Source: Muricauda sp. SCSIO 64092 (GTDB lineage Bacteria; Bacteroidota; Bacteroidia; Flavobacteriales; Flavobacteriaceae). From it: a stretch of DNA of 64,000 nucleotides. A model generated the notes under the pieces. That model did no database searches. It was not told where the DNA came from and worked only from the letters and a program-made list of their open reading frames with translations. This document shows, piece after piece, positions 34,168 to 42,403 of this stretch. Each line of letters starts with the position of its first letter. Position 1 is the stretch's first letter. The stretch is taken from assembly GCF_023016285.1 (NCBI RefSeq), contig NZ_CP095413.1, forward strand, positions 4,912,501 to 4,976,500, given 5' to 3'. Made by a program: the position numbers and the translations under genes.

Positions 34168-34623
34168 TTAATTCACTCTTTCATAAAATAATATAGGGCC
34201 ATCACACGGAGCAGAACTGCCGACCAATGTTTCATTTGTTGGCATTGAAAATAGCTCAATAAGATTTCCTGAACAGTTTATAATTGTTTGATTCGTTGAA
34301 TCATGTAGCAGCTCCAGTATTGTTCCATTTTCACCTTCATTAAAACTATATTTGCCAAATCCCTCAACTGTTCCCGCAGATGTTTCCCTTGTCTTAGTAA
34401 ATAGTCCCGATGAATGAAGTATGAATGATTCTTGGAATTCCATTTCTGTACCTTCCTTAAAGTCGCCGGTAATGGATGTAGTTATTCTGATAAGGTGCCA
34501 CTCTTGCGGAAATACGTTCCTATCAAATTGAAACTCTGTTGACCCCGAAGAACAGGAACATAATAATATGATTAGTAAAATGGCAGGAACTTTATGGTTC
34601 TCTTTTAAATCTTGCATAAACAT
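34168..34623 (-). CDS. Small lipoprotein, lipocalin-like
   Basis: 151 aa with a lipoprotein signal (VPAILLIILLCSCSSGS; lipidated Cys probably the second one), followed by a beta-rich domain (EWHLIRITTSITGDF, FILHSSGLFTKTRET, GKYSFNEGENGTILELLH) like the lipocalin-type lipoproteins frequent in Flavobacteriaceae. An internal ATG at 34617 is an alternative start. It lies inside the AT-rich inserted segment and may have come with it. Function unknown. Confidence 0.7.
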   Translation of the reverse strand: MFMQDLKENHKVPAILLIILLCSCSSGSTEFQFDRNVFPQEWHLIRITTSITGDFKEGTEMEFQESFILHSSGLFTKTRETSAGTVEGFGKYSFNEGENGTILELLHDSTNQTIINCSGNLIELFSMPTNETLVGSSAPCDGPILFYERVN

Positions 34624-34853
34624 GGTTTGGAAGCAGTAGTTGTGATTGTAATCAGGGCAGTAAAATCAATTTTGGCCTTTTAAAGTTAATATGAGCTATT
34701 TCCGAAATTTAAAAAAGGACATTCAGAATAATGCAACTCATTCATTATCATAGAAATAATTCGCAATTCAAAATCCCAAAACAAAGCTGTGTTTTTCAAA
34801 AAGGGATTTAAACTTGGAAGGCACAAAATAAAACTACGAAAATTTTCTGAACT

Positions 34854-34880
34854 AAAATTTGTATCATCTATACAAATTTT
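34854..34880. terminator. Perfect 11-bp AT-rich hairpin
   Basis: AAAATTTGTAT (34854-34864) and ATACAAATTTT (34870-34880) are perfect inverted repeats around a 5-nt loop. It overlaps the end of the 90-aa minus-strand frame. It may act as a terminator, but the stem has almost no G/C, so a protein-binding palindrome is an alternative. Confidence 0.45.
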
Positions 34881-35136
34881 GATTTCGATAAGGTCCTATT
34901 GTTGGATACCTTCTTAAGGGTATGTCTAAAGTGATTAATTCGACTGTTCCATGGAAGGAACTTGTATCCTGTTTTGGATTACTGGAAAAGGGGAAAAGGG
35001 CTATATCCGTTTTTTCATGAAACGGTAAGGTAGCCCTGATGTCTTTAAGCATCAATTGGATGTTCGAGCAGAAGATTGACCAATTATCGGAACTCCAGTA
35101 AGATATATTCAACGATGTGACTTCTATAGGTAACAT
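34864..35136 (-). CDS. Hypothetical 90-aa frame in the inserted segment
   Basis: Begins MLPIEVTSLNISYW and ends in RRYPTIGPYRNQNLYR. No signal peptide, membrane segment or known motif. A stop codon lies a few codons upstream of the ATG, and a perfect AT hairpin marks its 3' end. It could be a small cargo gene of the insertion or a remnant of a longer one. No promoter is evident, so coding status is uncertain. Confidence 0.3.
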   Translation of the reverse strand: MLPIEVTSLNISYWSSDNWSIFCSNIQLMLKDIRATLPFHEKTDIALFPFSSNPKQDTSSFHGTVELITLDIPLRRYPTIGPYRNQNLYR

Positions 35137-35198
35137 GGGTTGTAATACTGCCCGCTATAAGAGTGATATGTGCTATTTATGATGTTCTACGTTATTCC

Positions 35199-35324
35199 AC
35201 GGCAACGCATACCATGGAAGATATTGCAGAAACCCTGGATGCGTTCTCTGCCATTCGTGAACGACTTCAAAATGGAACCTATAAACGCCTTTCTGCTGCT
35301 GTAGCCGCGGCCATGGGCGAGTAG
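35199..35324 (+). pseudogene. Duplicated 3' end of the serine-palmitoyltransferase-like gene
   Basis: Corresponds base for base to 33756-33881 (offset 1443). The first 98 bp are identical. The last 28 bp carry six differences, all synonymous (three Ala codons, Gly, Glu and the stop TAA/TAG). Translation from the inner ATG at 35214 would give only the last 36 residues of the enzyme. The fragment stops 5 bp before the convergent fructosamine kinase gene, so it probably marks the ancestral position of the acyltransferase gene end. Confidence 0.9.
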
Positions 35325-35329
35325 AAATA

Positions 35330-36184
35330 TTAACTGAAATACCTTTTCAGGATCCGTAGCACTGGACTTAAGTAGGAAATCCCAAAAAGGTTCAGATGGA
35401 CCAACAAGTAATAGAGTTGGTAGATGTCCACAAGCGCTTTTTGATTTTGATGGGGAGGAATAACTTCATGATATGCCCCATAAAATGTTGATGAAAATCC
35501 ACCAAAAAGTTTGGTCATCGCCAAATCCACCTCATTATGGCCGTAATAGACTGCTGGGTCGATCAGATAAGGCCTTCCCTCATTTGAGATCAGGTAATTT
35601 CCACTCCAAAGGTCACCGTGTAACAAAGATGCATTGACCTCCCCAAACAAAGCTTCACAGCAAGTGCCCATTTTAGTGATGGATGGTATACTGTCCTGGT
35701 CCAATTTGCCAAGATTTAAGGCCATTTTCAGTTGGGGATGCAATCGTTCCTGTACATAGAAATCCACCCAATTTTGGTGTACGGTGTTGCTTTGGGGCAG
35801 TTTTCCAATGAAATTATCGGTTTCCAGTCCAAATGTTCCGAAACGAATTTGATGAAGTCCCGCCAAGGCCCTACCGAATACTTCCATATCGCGATTTGAG
35901 GGGTTTTTGGAGGCAATAAATCCTAAAAAAAGATAGGCCGTTCCCTGGTTATGGTACACCCCAAGGATTTCAGGAATGGCAATGGTATGCGTACTGGCCA
36001 GTTTTTGGAGTCCCAGGGCTTCTTTCTGCAGGAGGTCCCGAGCGTTTTGGAAAGAGGCCGATTTCACAAAATAATCCTGGTTTCCCGTCTCTACTTTAAA
36101 GGCCTGTGCAATATCCCCTCCGGAAACGCTCGTAATGGCTATTGGCTTTTCCCCTAAAACTTGATGTATGAATGAGGCGTCCAA
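35330..36184 (-). CDS. Fructosamine kinase family protein
   Basis: 284-aa kinase of the fructosamine-3-kinase/aminoglycoside phosphotransferase fold, which phosphorylates ketoamines (glycation repair) or related sugars. Seen: the nucleotide-binding lobe (ITSVSGGDIAQAFKVET, DYFVKSAS with the ATP Lys), the catalytic loop LLHGDLWSGNYLI (HGDxxxxN) and the metal-binding PYLIDPAVYYGHNEVDLAM. Translation appears to begin with TTG at 36184, directly after the stop of the upstream GNAT gene, with no nearby ATG in frame. The two genes form an operon. Confidence 0.9.
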   Translation of the reverse strand: MDASFIHQVLGEKPIAITSVSGGDIAQAFKVETGNQDYFVKSASFQNARDLLQKEALGLQKLASTHTIAIPEILGVYHNQGTAYLFLGFIASKNPSNRDMEVFGRALAGLHQIRFGTFGLETDNFIGKLPQSNTVHQNWVDFYVQERLHPQLKMALNLGKLDQDSIPSITKMGTCCEALFGEVNASLLHGDLWSGNYLISNEGRPYLIDPAVYYGHNEVDLAMTKLFGGFSSTFYGAYHEVIPPHQNQKALVDIYQLYYLLVHLNLFGISYLSPVLRILKRYFS

Positions 36185-37303
36185 TTACAAAGCTTTTCGA
36201 TAGGTACGCCTACGTTTGTGGGTAATCGGGTTAAAATGCTTCCACATTTGGCGTATAGCGGTGTTCTCTTCCAATTCCGGCGTGCGGATACAATTTACAA
36301 TGCCCTTGGCTTTAAAGGTATGGTAGTATTCATTAAAGATAACGGCCGTAACCCCTTTGTTTTGAAAGTCCGGTCGTATGCCTATCAGGTAGAAAATCAC
36401 GTCTTTACTGCTTTTCTTAGCTCTTAAGAGATGAAAAATCCCAAAAGGGAACAACCTTCCATTGGCTTTTTGCAAGGCTTTGGAAAAGGAGGGCATTACT
36501 ATGGCAAAAGCGACCAATTTGTCATCGCTGTCCACTACAAATTTGATATACTCCGGATTGATAAAACTGATGTACTTCTTTTTAAAATAGGCTTTTTGAA
36601 CATCGGTAATCTTCACAAAGGAGGAAAGCTTGGCATAACTTTCATTGAACAGATCGAACATTTGGTCCACCCAGGGCATAATTTCACTGCTATTCGTAAA
36701 ATTGATTTCGCGCAGGCCAAAACGTTTTTTAATGAGCATATTGGCCTTGGCAAAGAGTTTGGGGTCTGCCGCTGCGGCTTTGAATTTGTTCTCCAAATAC
36801 TCTTTTTCCTTTACAAAACCGTGTTCCCCATAGTGTTTTGGATAATAAGGATGGTTGTACCAGGTAATCATGGTACCGATATGATCAAAACCTTCTATGA
36901 GAACACCAACCTTGTCCAGATTAGAAAATCCTACGGGGCCTTCCATATATTCCAATCCATTGGCTTTGCCAATAGCCTCAACCTCACCCAAAAGTTTTTT
37001 GGATACCTCCAGATCATCCACAAAATCAAACCACCCAAAGCGCATTTTTTTCAATCCCTGTCCGTTGACCTCCAAATGATTGATGATGGCGGCAATTCTT
37101 CCGACCACTTTCCCATTTTTTAAGGCGAGGAAAAACTGGGCCTGAGCGGATTGAAATGCGGGATTCCTCTGGCGATCAAAAATTTCCAGCTCATCCTTGA
37201 TAATCGGGGGAACCCAATAGGGATTGCCTTTGTACAGTTGGAAGGGAAATTTTACAAAGGCTTTAAAATCTGCTTTTGAAACGACTTCTTTTACTTGAAC
37301 CAT
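36185..37303 (-). CDS. GNAT-fold N-acetyltransferase-like protein
   Basis: 372-aa cytoplasmic protein. The N-terminus (VVSKADFKAFVKFPFQLYKGNPYWVPP) and the later region FYLIGIRPDFQNKGVTAVIF, which resembles the acetyl-CoA-binding motif A of GNAT enzymes, support a GNAT-like fold in two halves. This family is common in Bacteroidota and annotated only as N-acetyltransferase or hypothetical; the acceptor is unknown. It is the first gene of a two-gene operon with the fructosamine kinase, with stop and start codons adjacent, so a shared role in small-molecule repair is possible. Confidence 0.75.
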   Translation of the reverse strand: MVQVKEVVSKADFKAFVKFPFQLYKGNPYWVPPIIKDELEIFDRQRNPAFQSAQAQFFLALKNGKVVGRIAAIINHLEVNGQGLKKMRFGWFDFVDDLEVSKKLLGEVEAIGKANGLEYMEGPVGFSNLDKVGVLIEGFDHIGTMITWYNHPYYPKHYGEHGFVKEKEYLENKFKAAAADPKLFAKANMLIKKRFGLREINFTNSSEIMPWVDQMFDLFNESYAKLSSFVKITDVQKAYFKKKYISFINPEYIKFVVDSDDKLVAFAIVMPSFSKALQKANGRLFPFGIFHLLRAKKSSKDVIFYLIGIRPDFQNKGVTAVIFNEYYHTFKAKGIVNCIRTPELEENTAIRQMWKHFNPITHKRRRTYRKAL

Positions 37304-37353
37304 AGGTTAGGATTGTAAGGCTCAAGATGGGGAATAATCTGCTCAGAAAAAAA

Positions 37354-38313
37354 TTAGAAATCCAATTTATCCTTCTTGCGTCGTTTTTTCTTTTTCTTGA
37401 TACTGTTGCGCTTGATCTTTGCTTTTGCGCCCTGTTTGTTGATGGGTTTAAGCTCGTCTTTGTGAAAATCCAGTCGGTACGAAAGCCCGGTCCTTCCAAA
37501 GGCCCTGAACGGGGTATCCTTGACGCTGGCACCCAAACTGAAATCCACTTGAAAATTGGGATTGAACAAATGGGCAATACCCGTCCTTAGCAATAAATCG
37601 GAAAAACGATCACTCTCTATGCCCTGATGTTCCACAAAAATGCTCCATTTGGGGTTTCTAAAAGCGCGGGTATAGGAAATGGCATAGCTTAATTCCGGAA
37701 AGTCCGTAGTGATTCGGTCATAGGCCACATTGGTAATTAAAACCGATTTTGGGGTAAGACGGCTTTGGGTGGCGATCATGCCACGGTAAGAGATCGTCCC
37801 ATCCTCCGGATAAAAAGGTTTATCGCCCAAATTAAAAGTTGCCCCGGCATACAACGAAACTGCTGGAATAAGATTTTTAAGCTGAAACTTGTTGTTGGCA
37901 CGCCAACTGTACAGATTAGGTTTGTTGGCCTCTGGATTTTTAAAGGGATCAAAGACCAAATATTTGAGCCCGATACGGTTCCGGGAAAAATCGGTTCGCC
38001 GCTCATCCACCCCAAAATTATCAAAGGTGATGTTCTCGCTTATATAGGTGCCTTCGTACTTTAGCTCCAATTCTTCAAATAGGAAACCGTAACGTAGGGC
38101 CAATTCGCCCCCAAAGATGGAGGAAGAAGTATTCAATACGCTATGGTCCCGCATTTCGTATAAAAAACCCGTCTCCGCCTGGACCACATTTTTTCCAACA
38201 GCATAAGCACTTACCCCGATTCCTGGACGATTTGAGTTGATTACATCCGTGTACTGACCCTTGGTCAAAAAGGGTAAGAACAATAATAAAAGGAAAAATC
38301 TGTAATGCACCAT
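37354..38313 (-). CDS. Outer-membrane beta-barrel protein (MetA/phenol-type transporter family)
   Basis: 319 aa with a signal peptide (FFLLLLFLPFLTKGQ) and alternating beta-strand sequence to about residue 285 (NVVQAETGFLYEM, ELALRYGFLFEELELKYEG, SVLITNVAYDRIT, ELSYAISYTRAF, RTGLSYRLDF). It fits the PF13557-like outer-membrane transporter family. The C-terminus has an unusual cytoplasm-like tail of 30 residues very rich in Lys/Arg (KKKKKRRKKDK), which must end up periplasmic. Substrate unknown. Monocistronic, divergent from the DUF4834 gene. Confidence 0.78.
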   Translation of the reverse strand: MVHYRFFLLLLFLPFLTKGQYTDVINSNRPGIGVSAYAVGKNVVQAETGFLYEMRDHSVLNTSSSIFGGELALRYGFLFEELELKYEGTYISENITFDNFGVDERRTDFSRNRIGLKYLVFDPFKNPEANKPNLYSWRANNKFQLKNLIPAVSLYAGATFNLGDKPFYPEDGTISYRGMIATQSRLTPKSVLITNVAYDRITTDFPELSYAISYTRAFRNPKWSIFVEHQGIESDRFSDLLLRTGIAHLFNPNFQVDFSLGASVKDTPFRAFGRTGLSYRLDFHKDELKPINKQGAKAKIKRNSIKKKKKRRKKDKLDF

Positions 38314-38396
38314 AGCAAGACTTTAATACTATTTTATGAAACGAATATTCAATTTAATGGACTAGTTGGGTAAATTTGAATCAATAGCAATACACC

Positions 38397-38657
38397 ATGG
38401 TTGTACTACAAACGATATTATTTCTTATAATCGTATACTATATCGCTAAAATCCTTTGGAAATGGTTGGCACCAAAACTGTTGAATTATGCCGTTCAGAA
38501 AACGGAGGAACGTTTTGGACAACAATTTGGACAATTTCAACAATCACATCAGCACCCGAAACAGGAAGGGGAGACCACAGTTCACAAAGCACCCAATCCA
38601 AAATCCAATCCTTCAAAAAAAGTTGGAGAATACATAGATTTTGAAGAAATTGAATAA
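38397..38657 (+). CDS. DUF4834-like small membrane protein
   Basis: 86 aa with one N-terminal membrane helix (VVLQTILFLIIVYYIAKILWKWLAP), a Gln/His-rich linker and an acidic end (VGEYIDFEEIE). It matches the DUF4834 family of Bacteroidota as I know it; function unknown. It directly precedes the YfhO-like gene (24 bp to the preferred start) and is probably cotranscribed with it. Confidence 0.8.
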   Translation: MVVLQTILFLIIVYYIAKILWKWLAPKLLNYAVQKTEERFGQQFGQFQQSHQHPKQEGETTVHKAPNPKSNPSKKVGEYIDFEEIE

Positions 38658-38681
38658 TCTTTGGGCATTCAAAGCCAGATT

Positions 38682-41117
38682 ATGAAGCTTTCTGCAAAAG
38701 CCATCTTTACCCATATAGCCGTTGTTCTTTTTTTCATTGTGGCCTCATTGGCGTACTTCTATCCCGTGATTCAGGGCAAGGCCATCTATCAATCCGATAT
38801 TGCCCTTTATAAAGGAATGGCCAAGGAACGTGATGATTACAAGGAAAACACAGGAGTGGAGTCCTACTGGACCAATAGTGCTTTTGGCGGGATGCCTACC
38901 TATCAATTGGGGGCCAACTATCCACACGATTACGTAAAAAAATTGGACCGATTGATTCGGTTTTTGCCAAGACCTGCAGATTATCTGTTCCTGTACTTCA
39001 TTGGGTTTTACATTTTAATGCTCTGCATGAAAATGGATTGGCGATTGGCCATCCTGGGGAGTCTGGCTTTCGGTTTCTCAACCTATTACATCATTATCCT
39101 AGGAGTTGGGCATAATGCCAAAGCCCATGCCATTGGGTACCTGCCAATGGTTTTGGGCGGAACTCTTTTGGTATTTCGGAAAAAATACATCCTTGGTTTT
39201 ATCTTGACCGCAATTGCCATGGCCCTTGAAATTAGTGCCAATCATTATCAGATGACCTATTATTTCATGTTGTTGGTACTGATTCTTGGTCTGGTCTATT
39301 TGATTGAGGCCATTCTAAAAAAGAAGTTAAAGCATTTTTTTGCTTCAGTGGCCATTTTGCTTGCGGCCGTACTTCTGGGAATAGCCACCAATGCCACGGG
39401 AATTTTGGCAACCAAGGAATATGCGGATTGGAGTACAAGGGGTAAATCGGAACTCACCATCAATCCCGATGGTACCGAAAAGGAAATTAAAAATGGACTG
39501 GACAGGGAATATATCACCCAGTACAGTTATGGAATTGCGGAATCCCTGAATCTTTTCGTACCTCGCTTGTTTGGTGGTTCCAATAGTGAGAATTTAGGGA
39601 AAGACTCAAAAGCCTATGAATTTTTGACCGGCCAGGGATTGTCCCCTACACGGGCATTGGAGTTTACCCAGGGCCTCCCCTTGTATTGGGGAAATCAACC
39701 TGGGGTAGCTGCCCCAGCATATATTGGGGCCGTGGTGTTTTTTCTGTTTTTATTGGGCCTTTTTTTGGTCAAAGGCAAGAAGAAATGGTGGTTGTTGGGC
39801 GGGGTGCTTTTATCACTCGTACTGTCCTGGGGAAAGAACTTCCCGGCCTTGACCAACTTTATGATCGATTATTTCCCCTTGTACAATAAATTCCGGGCAG
39901 TTTCTTCCATACAGGTCATTTTGGAACTATGTGTCCCTATTTTGGCAATTTTGGGCCTTAAACAATTGTTTGCTGATTCCATTAAAAAGAAGGAGAAAAT
40001 AAAGGCACTGCAATTATCCGGAATCATCGCCCTGGGTTTGGTCATCGTCCTTTTTGTGATAAAAGGAATGTTCGGTTTTGAGGGATTGAGTGATGCCACC
40101 TATCAACAATATTTTGGGGAGGAGTTGATGTCCATGATTGAACGCGATAGGGAAGCGGTGTACATCAGTGACACCTTTAGGACGTTGATTTATTTTGCGC
40201 TAACGGCGGCAGTGGTATTCCTAATGATAAGGGGGGCGATAAAAAGGAACATGGCCCTGATCGTCATTGGCATATTGCTTGTTTTTGATTTGGTAGGGGT
40301 TAACCAACGTTATGTAAATGAGGATGACTTTGTTCGGCAACGTTTGGTGGACCAACCTTACCAAGCCACGGAAGCGGATCGGCAAATACAAACGGATAAA
40401 TCCATTTACAGGGTTTTTGACCCTTCAGAAGGAGTTGTCGGTTCACGGACATCGTATTTCCATAAATCATTGAGCGGTTACCATGCCGCCAAACCGGCCA
40501 AGCTCGAAGATTTATTTGACTTCCATTTGTACAGTACTAATTTGGATGTTCTGAATATGCTGAACGTCAAGTACATTTTTCAACAGGACGAAGATGGAAA
40601 GCGAATTCCAACCATAAATCCGGATGCCAACGGTCCGGCGTGGTTCATCAACAACCTGATTGCAGTTTCCAGCGCCGATATGGAGATTAAGGCCCTGGAT
40701 AGTTTAAATACCAAGAAATCGGCAGTTTTTGATGAAACCGATCAAACAGTGTTAAAGCCCCGGACATTTACAGTGGACTCATTGGCCTCCATAAAAATGA
40801 TGGACCATCGTCCCAATTTCATTGCATATGAAATGGATAACCCCAATGCAGGATTTGTGGTCTTTTCTGAAATGCACTATCCCAATGGATGGCATGTATC
40901 CATTGATGGTAAGGAGGAAACCCATTACAGGGTGAACTATGCCCTACGGGGAATGGAGGTTCCCGCTGGGAAACATACCGTGATTTTCCAGTTCGATCCG
41001 GAGGTAGTGAAGACGGGCAGCACCATTGCACTGGCAAGCAACCTCCTTTTGGGAGTGCTTGCCCTGGGTGGTATGGTTTGGTTGCTCCGAAAACCTGGAA
41101 GAAAAGCCAAGGATTGA
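38682..41117 (+). CDS. YfhO-family integral membrane protein
   Basis: About 811 aa. The N-terminal half and a later block contain 12 or so membrane segments. A large extracytoplasmic part follows (about 530-780: VFDPSEGVVGSRTSYFHKSLSGYHAAK, LDVLNMLNVKYIF, VFSEMHYPNGWHVSIDGKEE), and a last helix lies near the C-terminus (LLLGVLALGGMVWLL). YfhO proteins are GT-C-like and act in glycosylation of envelope polymers. A TTG at 38661 could add seven residues, but ATG 38682 (MKLSAKAIF) is preferred. The stop overlaps the ATG of the glycosyltransferase (TGATG), so the genes are coupled. Confidence 0.88.
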   Translation: MKLSAKAIFTHIAVVLFFIVASLAYFYPVIQGKAIYQSDIALYKGMAKERDDYKENTGVESYWTNSAFGGMPTYQLGANYPHDYVKKLDRLIRFLPRPADYLFLYFIGFYILMLCMKMDWRLAILGSLAFGFSTYYIIILGVGHNAKAHAIGYLPMVLGGTLLVFRKKYILGFILTAIAMALEISANHYQMTYYFMLLVLILGLVYLIEAILKKKLKHFFASVAILLAAVLLGIATNATGILATKEYADWSTRGKSELTINPDGTEKEIKNGLDREYITQYSYGIAESLNLFVPRLFGGSNSENLGKDSKAYEFLTGQGLSPTRALEFTQGLPLYWGNQPGVAAPAYIGAVVFFLFLLGLFLVKGKKKWWLLGGVLLSLVLSWGKNFPALTNFMIDYFPLYNKFRAVSSIQVILELCVPILAILGLKQLFADSIKKKEKIKALQLSGIIALGLVIVLFVIKGMFGFEGLSDATYQQYFGEELMSMIERDREAVYISDTFRTLIYFALTAAVVFLMIRGAIKRNMALIVIGILLVFDLVGVNQRYVNEDDFVRQRLVDQPYQATEADRQIQTDKSIYRVFDPSEGVVGSRTSYFHKSLSGYHAAKPAKLEDLFDFHLYSTNLDVLNMLNVKYIFQQDEDGKRIPTINPDANGPAWFINNLIAVSSADMEIKALDSLNTKKSAVFDETDQTVLKPRTFTVDSLASIKMMDHRPNFIAYEMDNPNAGFVVFSEMHYPNGWHVSIDGKEETHYRVNYALRGMEVPAGKHTVIFQFDPEVVKTGSTIALASNLLLGVLALGGMVWLLRKPGRKAKD

Positions 41118-42403
41118 TGCAAAAGGTGCTCATTATCACCTATTATTGGCCACCCGCTGGCGGCCCTGGGGTACAACGATGGTTGAAATTTATTCAATAC
41201 CTTCCCAATTTTGATATTGAACCTATCGTATTCATTCCCGAAAAACCCCATTATCCCTTATATGACGAATCTTTAGTGACTGAAGTCCCCAAAGGACTTC
41301 GCATCATCAAACAATCCATTTTTGAGCCGTACGGACTCGCTTCATTCCTATCCAAAAAGAAAACCGAACGGATCAGTTCCGGTATTATCCAAGAGTACAA
41401 AAAGCAGTCGTTTTTGGAGCGAATACTATTGTGGGTCAGGGGCAATCTCTTTATCCCGGACGCACGAAAGTATTGGGTAAGGCCTTCTGTTCAAAAAATA
41501 AGACGGTTGATACGGGAGGAACAGATTGAAACCATAATTACCACGGGCCCTCCGCACAGTGTTCACCTAATAGGAAAAACAATAAAGGAAAACTTCAAGA
41601 TTAACTGGGTGGCTGATTTTCGCGATCCGTGGACCAGCATTGGCTATCACAAAAAACTGAAATTGACCAAAACTTCGCAACGAAAACACGAGGCTTTGGA
41701 AAAGCAGGTCCTAAATATGGCGGACACTATTGTCGTGACCAGCGAAACCACCCGATTGGAATTTGAGGGATTGACGGAAAGACCGATTTCCGTTATTACC
41801 AATGGCTATGATGGGAAACCGTTGCAATCTTCCTTGGATACCGGTTTTACGCTTTCCCATATTGGCTCCTTGTTGACGGAAAGGAACCCAAAGACCCTTT
41901 GGGAGGCCATTGGGGAATTGGTTCGGGAAAACACGACGTTTAAGGAAAACTTGAAAGTTCAATTGATAGGTGTTGTAGGGGAGGGGGTATTGGATTCCAT
42001 CAAAGCCTATGGAATTACCGACTATGTTGAAATTCTGGGATACCTTCCCCATTCCAAGGTATTGGAATATCAATGCAAATCCCAGGTGTTGTTGTTATTG
42101 GAAATTGATTCGGAAGAAACCCGGGGTATCATTCCAGGCAAACTTTTTGAATATTTAAAGAGCCAACGTCCCATATGGGCCATAGGACCCAAAAACTGGG
42201 AAGCCGGACAAATGGTGCAGGCCCATAATGCGGGGAATTACGTAACCCACAACGATACCAAATCCATAAAAACCTTACTTTTGGAAGGATTTCAACAGTT
42301 CCAAAATGGAGAATTAACCTGTAATTCCGAAGGAATTGAACAGTACCATCGCCGGGAACTGACCAAAAAACTAGCCAATCTCCTTACATGGGAATCGTCC
42401 TAA
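41117..42403 (+). CDS. GT4-like glycosyltransferase
   Basis: 428-aa GT-B-fold enzyme. The N-terminus MQKVLIITYYWPPAGGPGVQRW is the usual start of family-4-like transferases with a Gly-rich acceptor loop. The C-terminal domain has VTSETTRLEF, ITNGYDG, HIGSLLTERNP, EILGYLPHSKVLEY and the donor-binding EETRGIIPGKLFEYL. It probably adds a sugar to a polysaccharide or glycolipid. A start further upstream (41078) lies inside the YfhO gene and is less likely. Overlaps the YfhO stop by 1 bp and the flippase start by 16 bp; the three make a surface-glycan operon. Confidence 0.9.
   Translation: MQKVLIITYYWPPAGGPGVQRWLKFIQYLPNFDIEPIVFIPEKPHYPLYDESLVTEVPKGLRIIKQSIFEPYGLASFLSKKKTERISSGIIQEYKKQSFLERILLWVRGNLFIPDARKYWVRPSVQKIRRLIREEQIETIITTGPPHSVHLIGKTIKENFKINWVADFRDPWTSIGYHKKLKLTKTSQRKHEALEKQVLNMADTIVVTSETTRLEFEGLTERPISVITNGYDGKPLQSSLDTGFTLSHIGSLLTERNPKTLWEAIGELVRENTTFKENLKVQLIGVVGEGVLDSIKAYGITDYVEILGYLPHSKVLEYQCKSQVLLLLEIDSEETRGIIPGKLFEYLKSQRPIWAIGPKNWEAGQMVQAHNAGNYVTHNDTKSIKTLLLEGFQQFQNGELTCNSEGIEQYHRRELTKKLANLLTWESS

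Larger units (their letters stand above)
33882..35198. other. AT-rich inserted segment between two copies of an acyltransferase 3' end
   Basis: This 1.3-kb stretch separates the intact acyltransferase gene from a duplicated copy of its last 126 bp. It looks richer in A/T than its surroundings and holds only two short minus-strand frames plus a perfect AT-rich hairpin. No integrase or transposase is visible. 33882-34167 and 34624-34853 contain nothing I can assign. Insertion is inferred from the duplicated gene end; a tandem duplication with loss of most of the second copy is the alternative. Confidence 0.6.

Noticed and set aside
36431..37123. 230-codon plus-strand frame
   Set aside because: Antisense to the GNAT-like gene, which is in an operon on the minus strand. 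No plus-strand promoter or motif.
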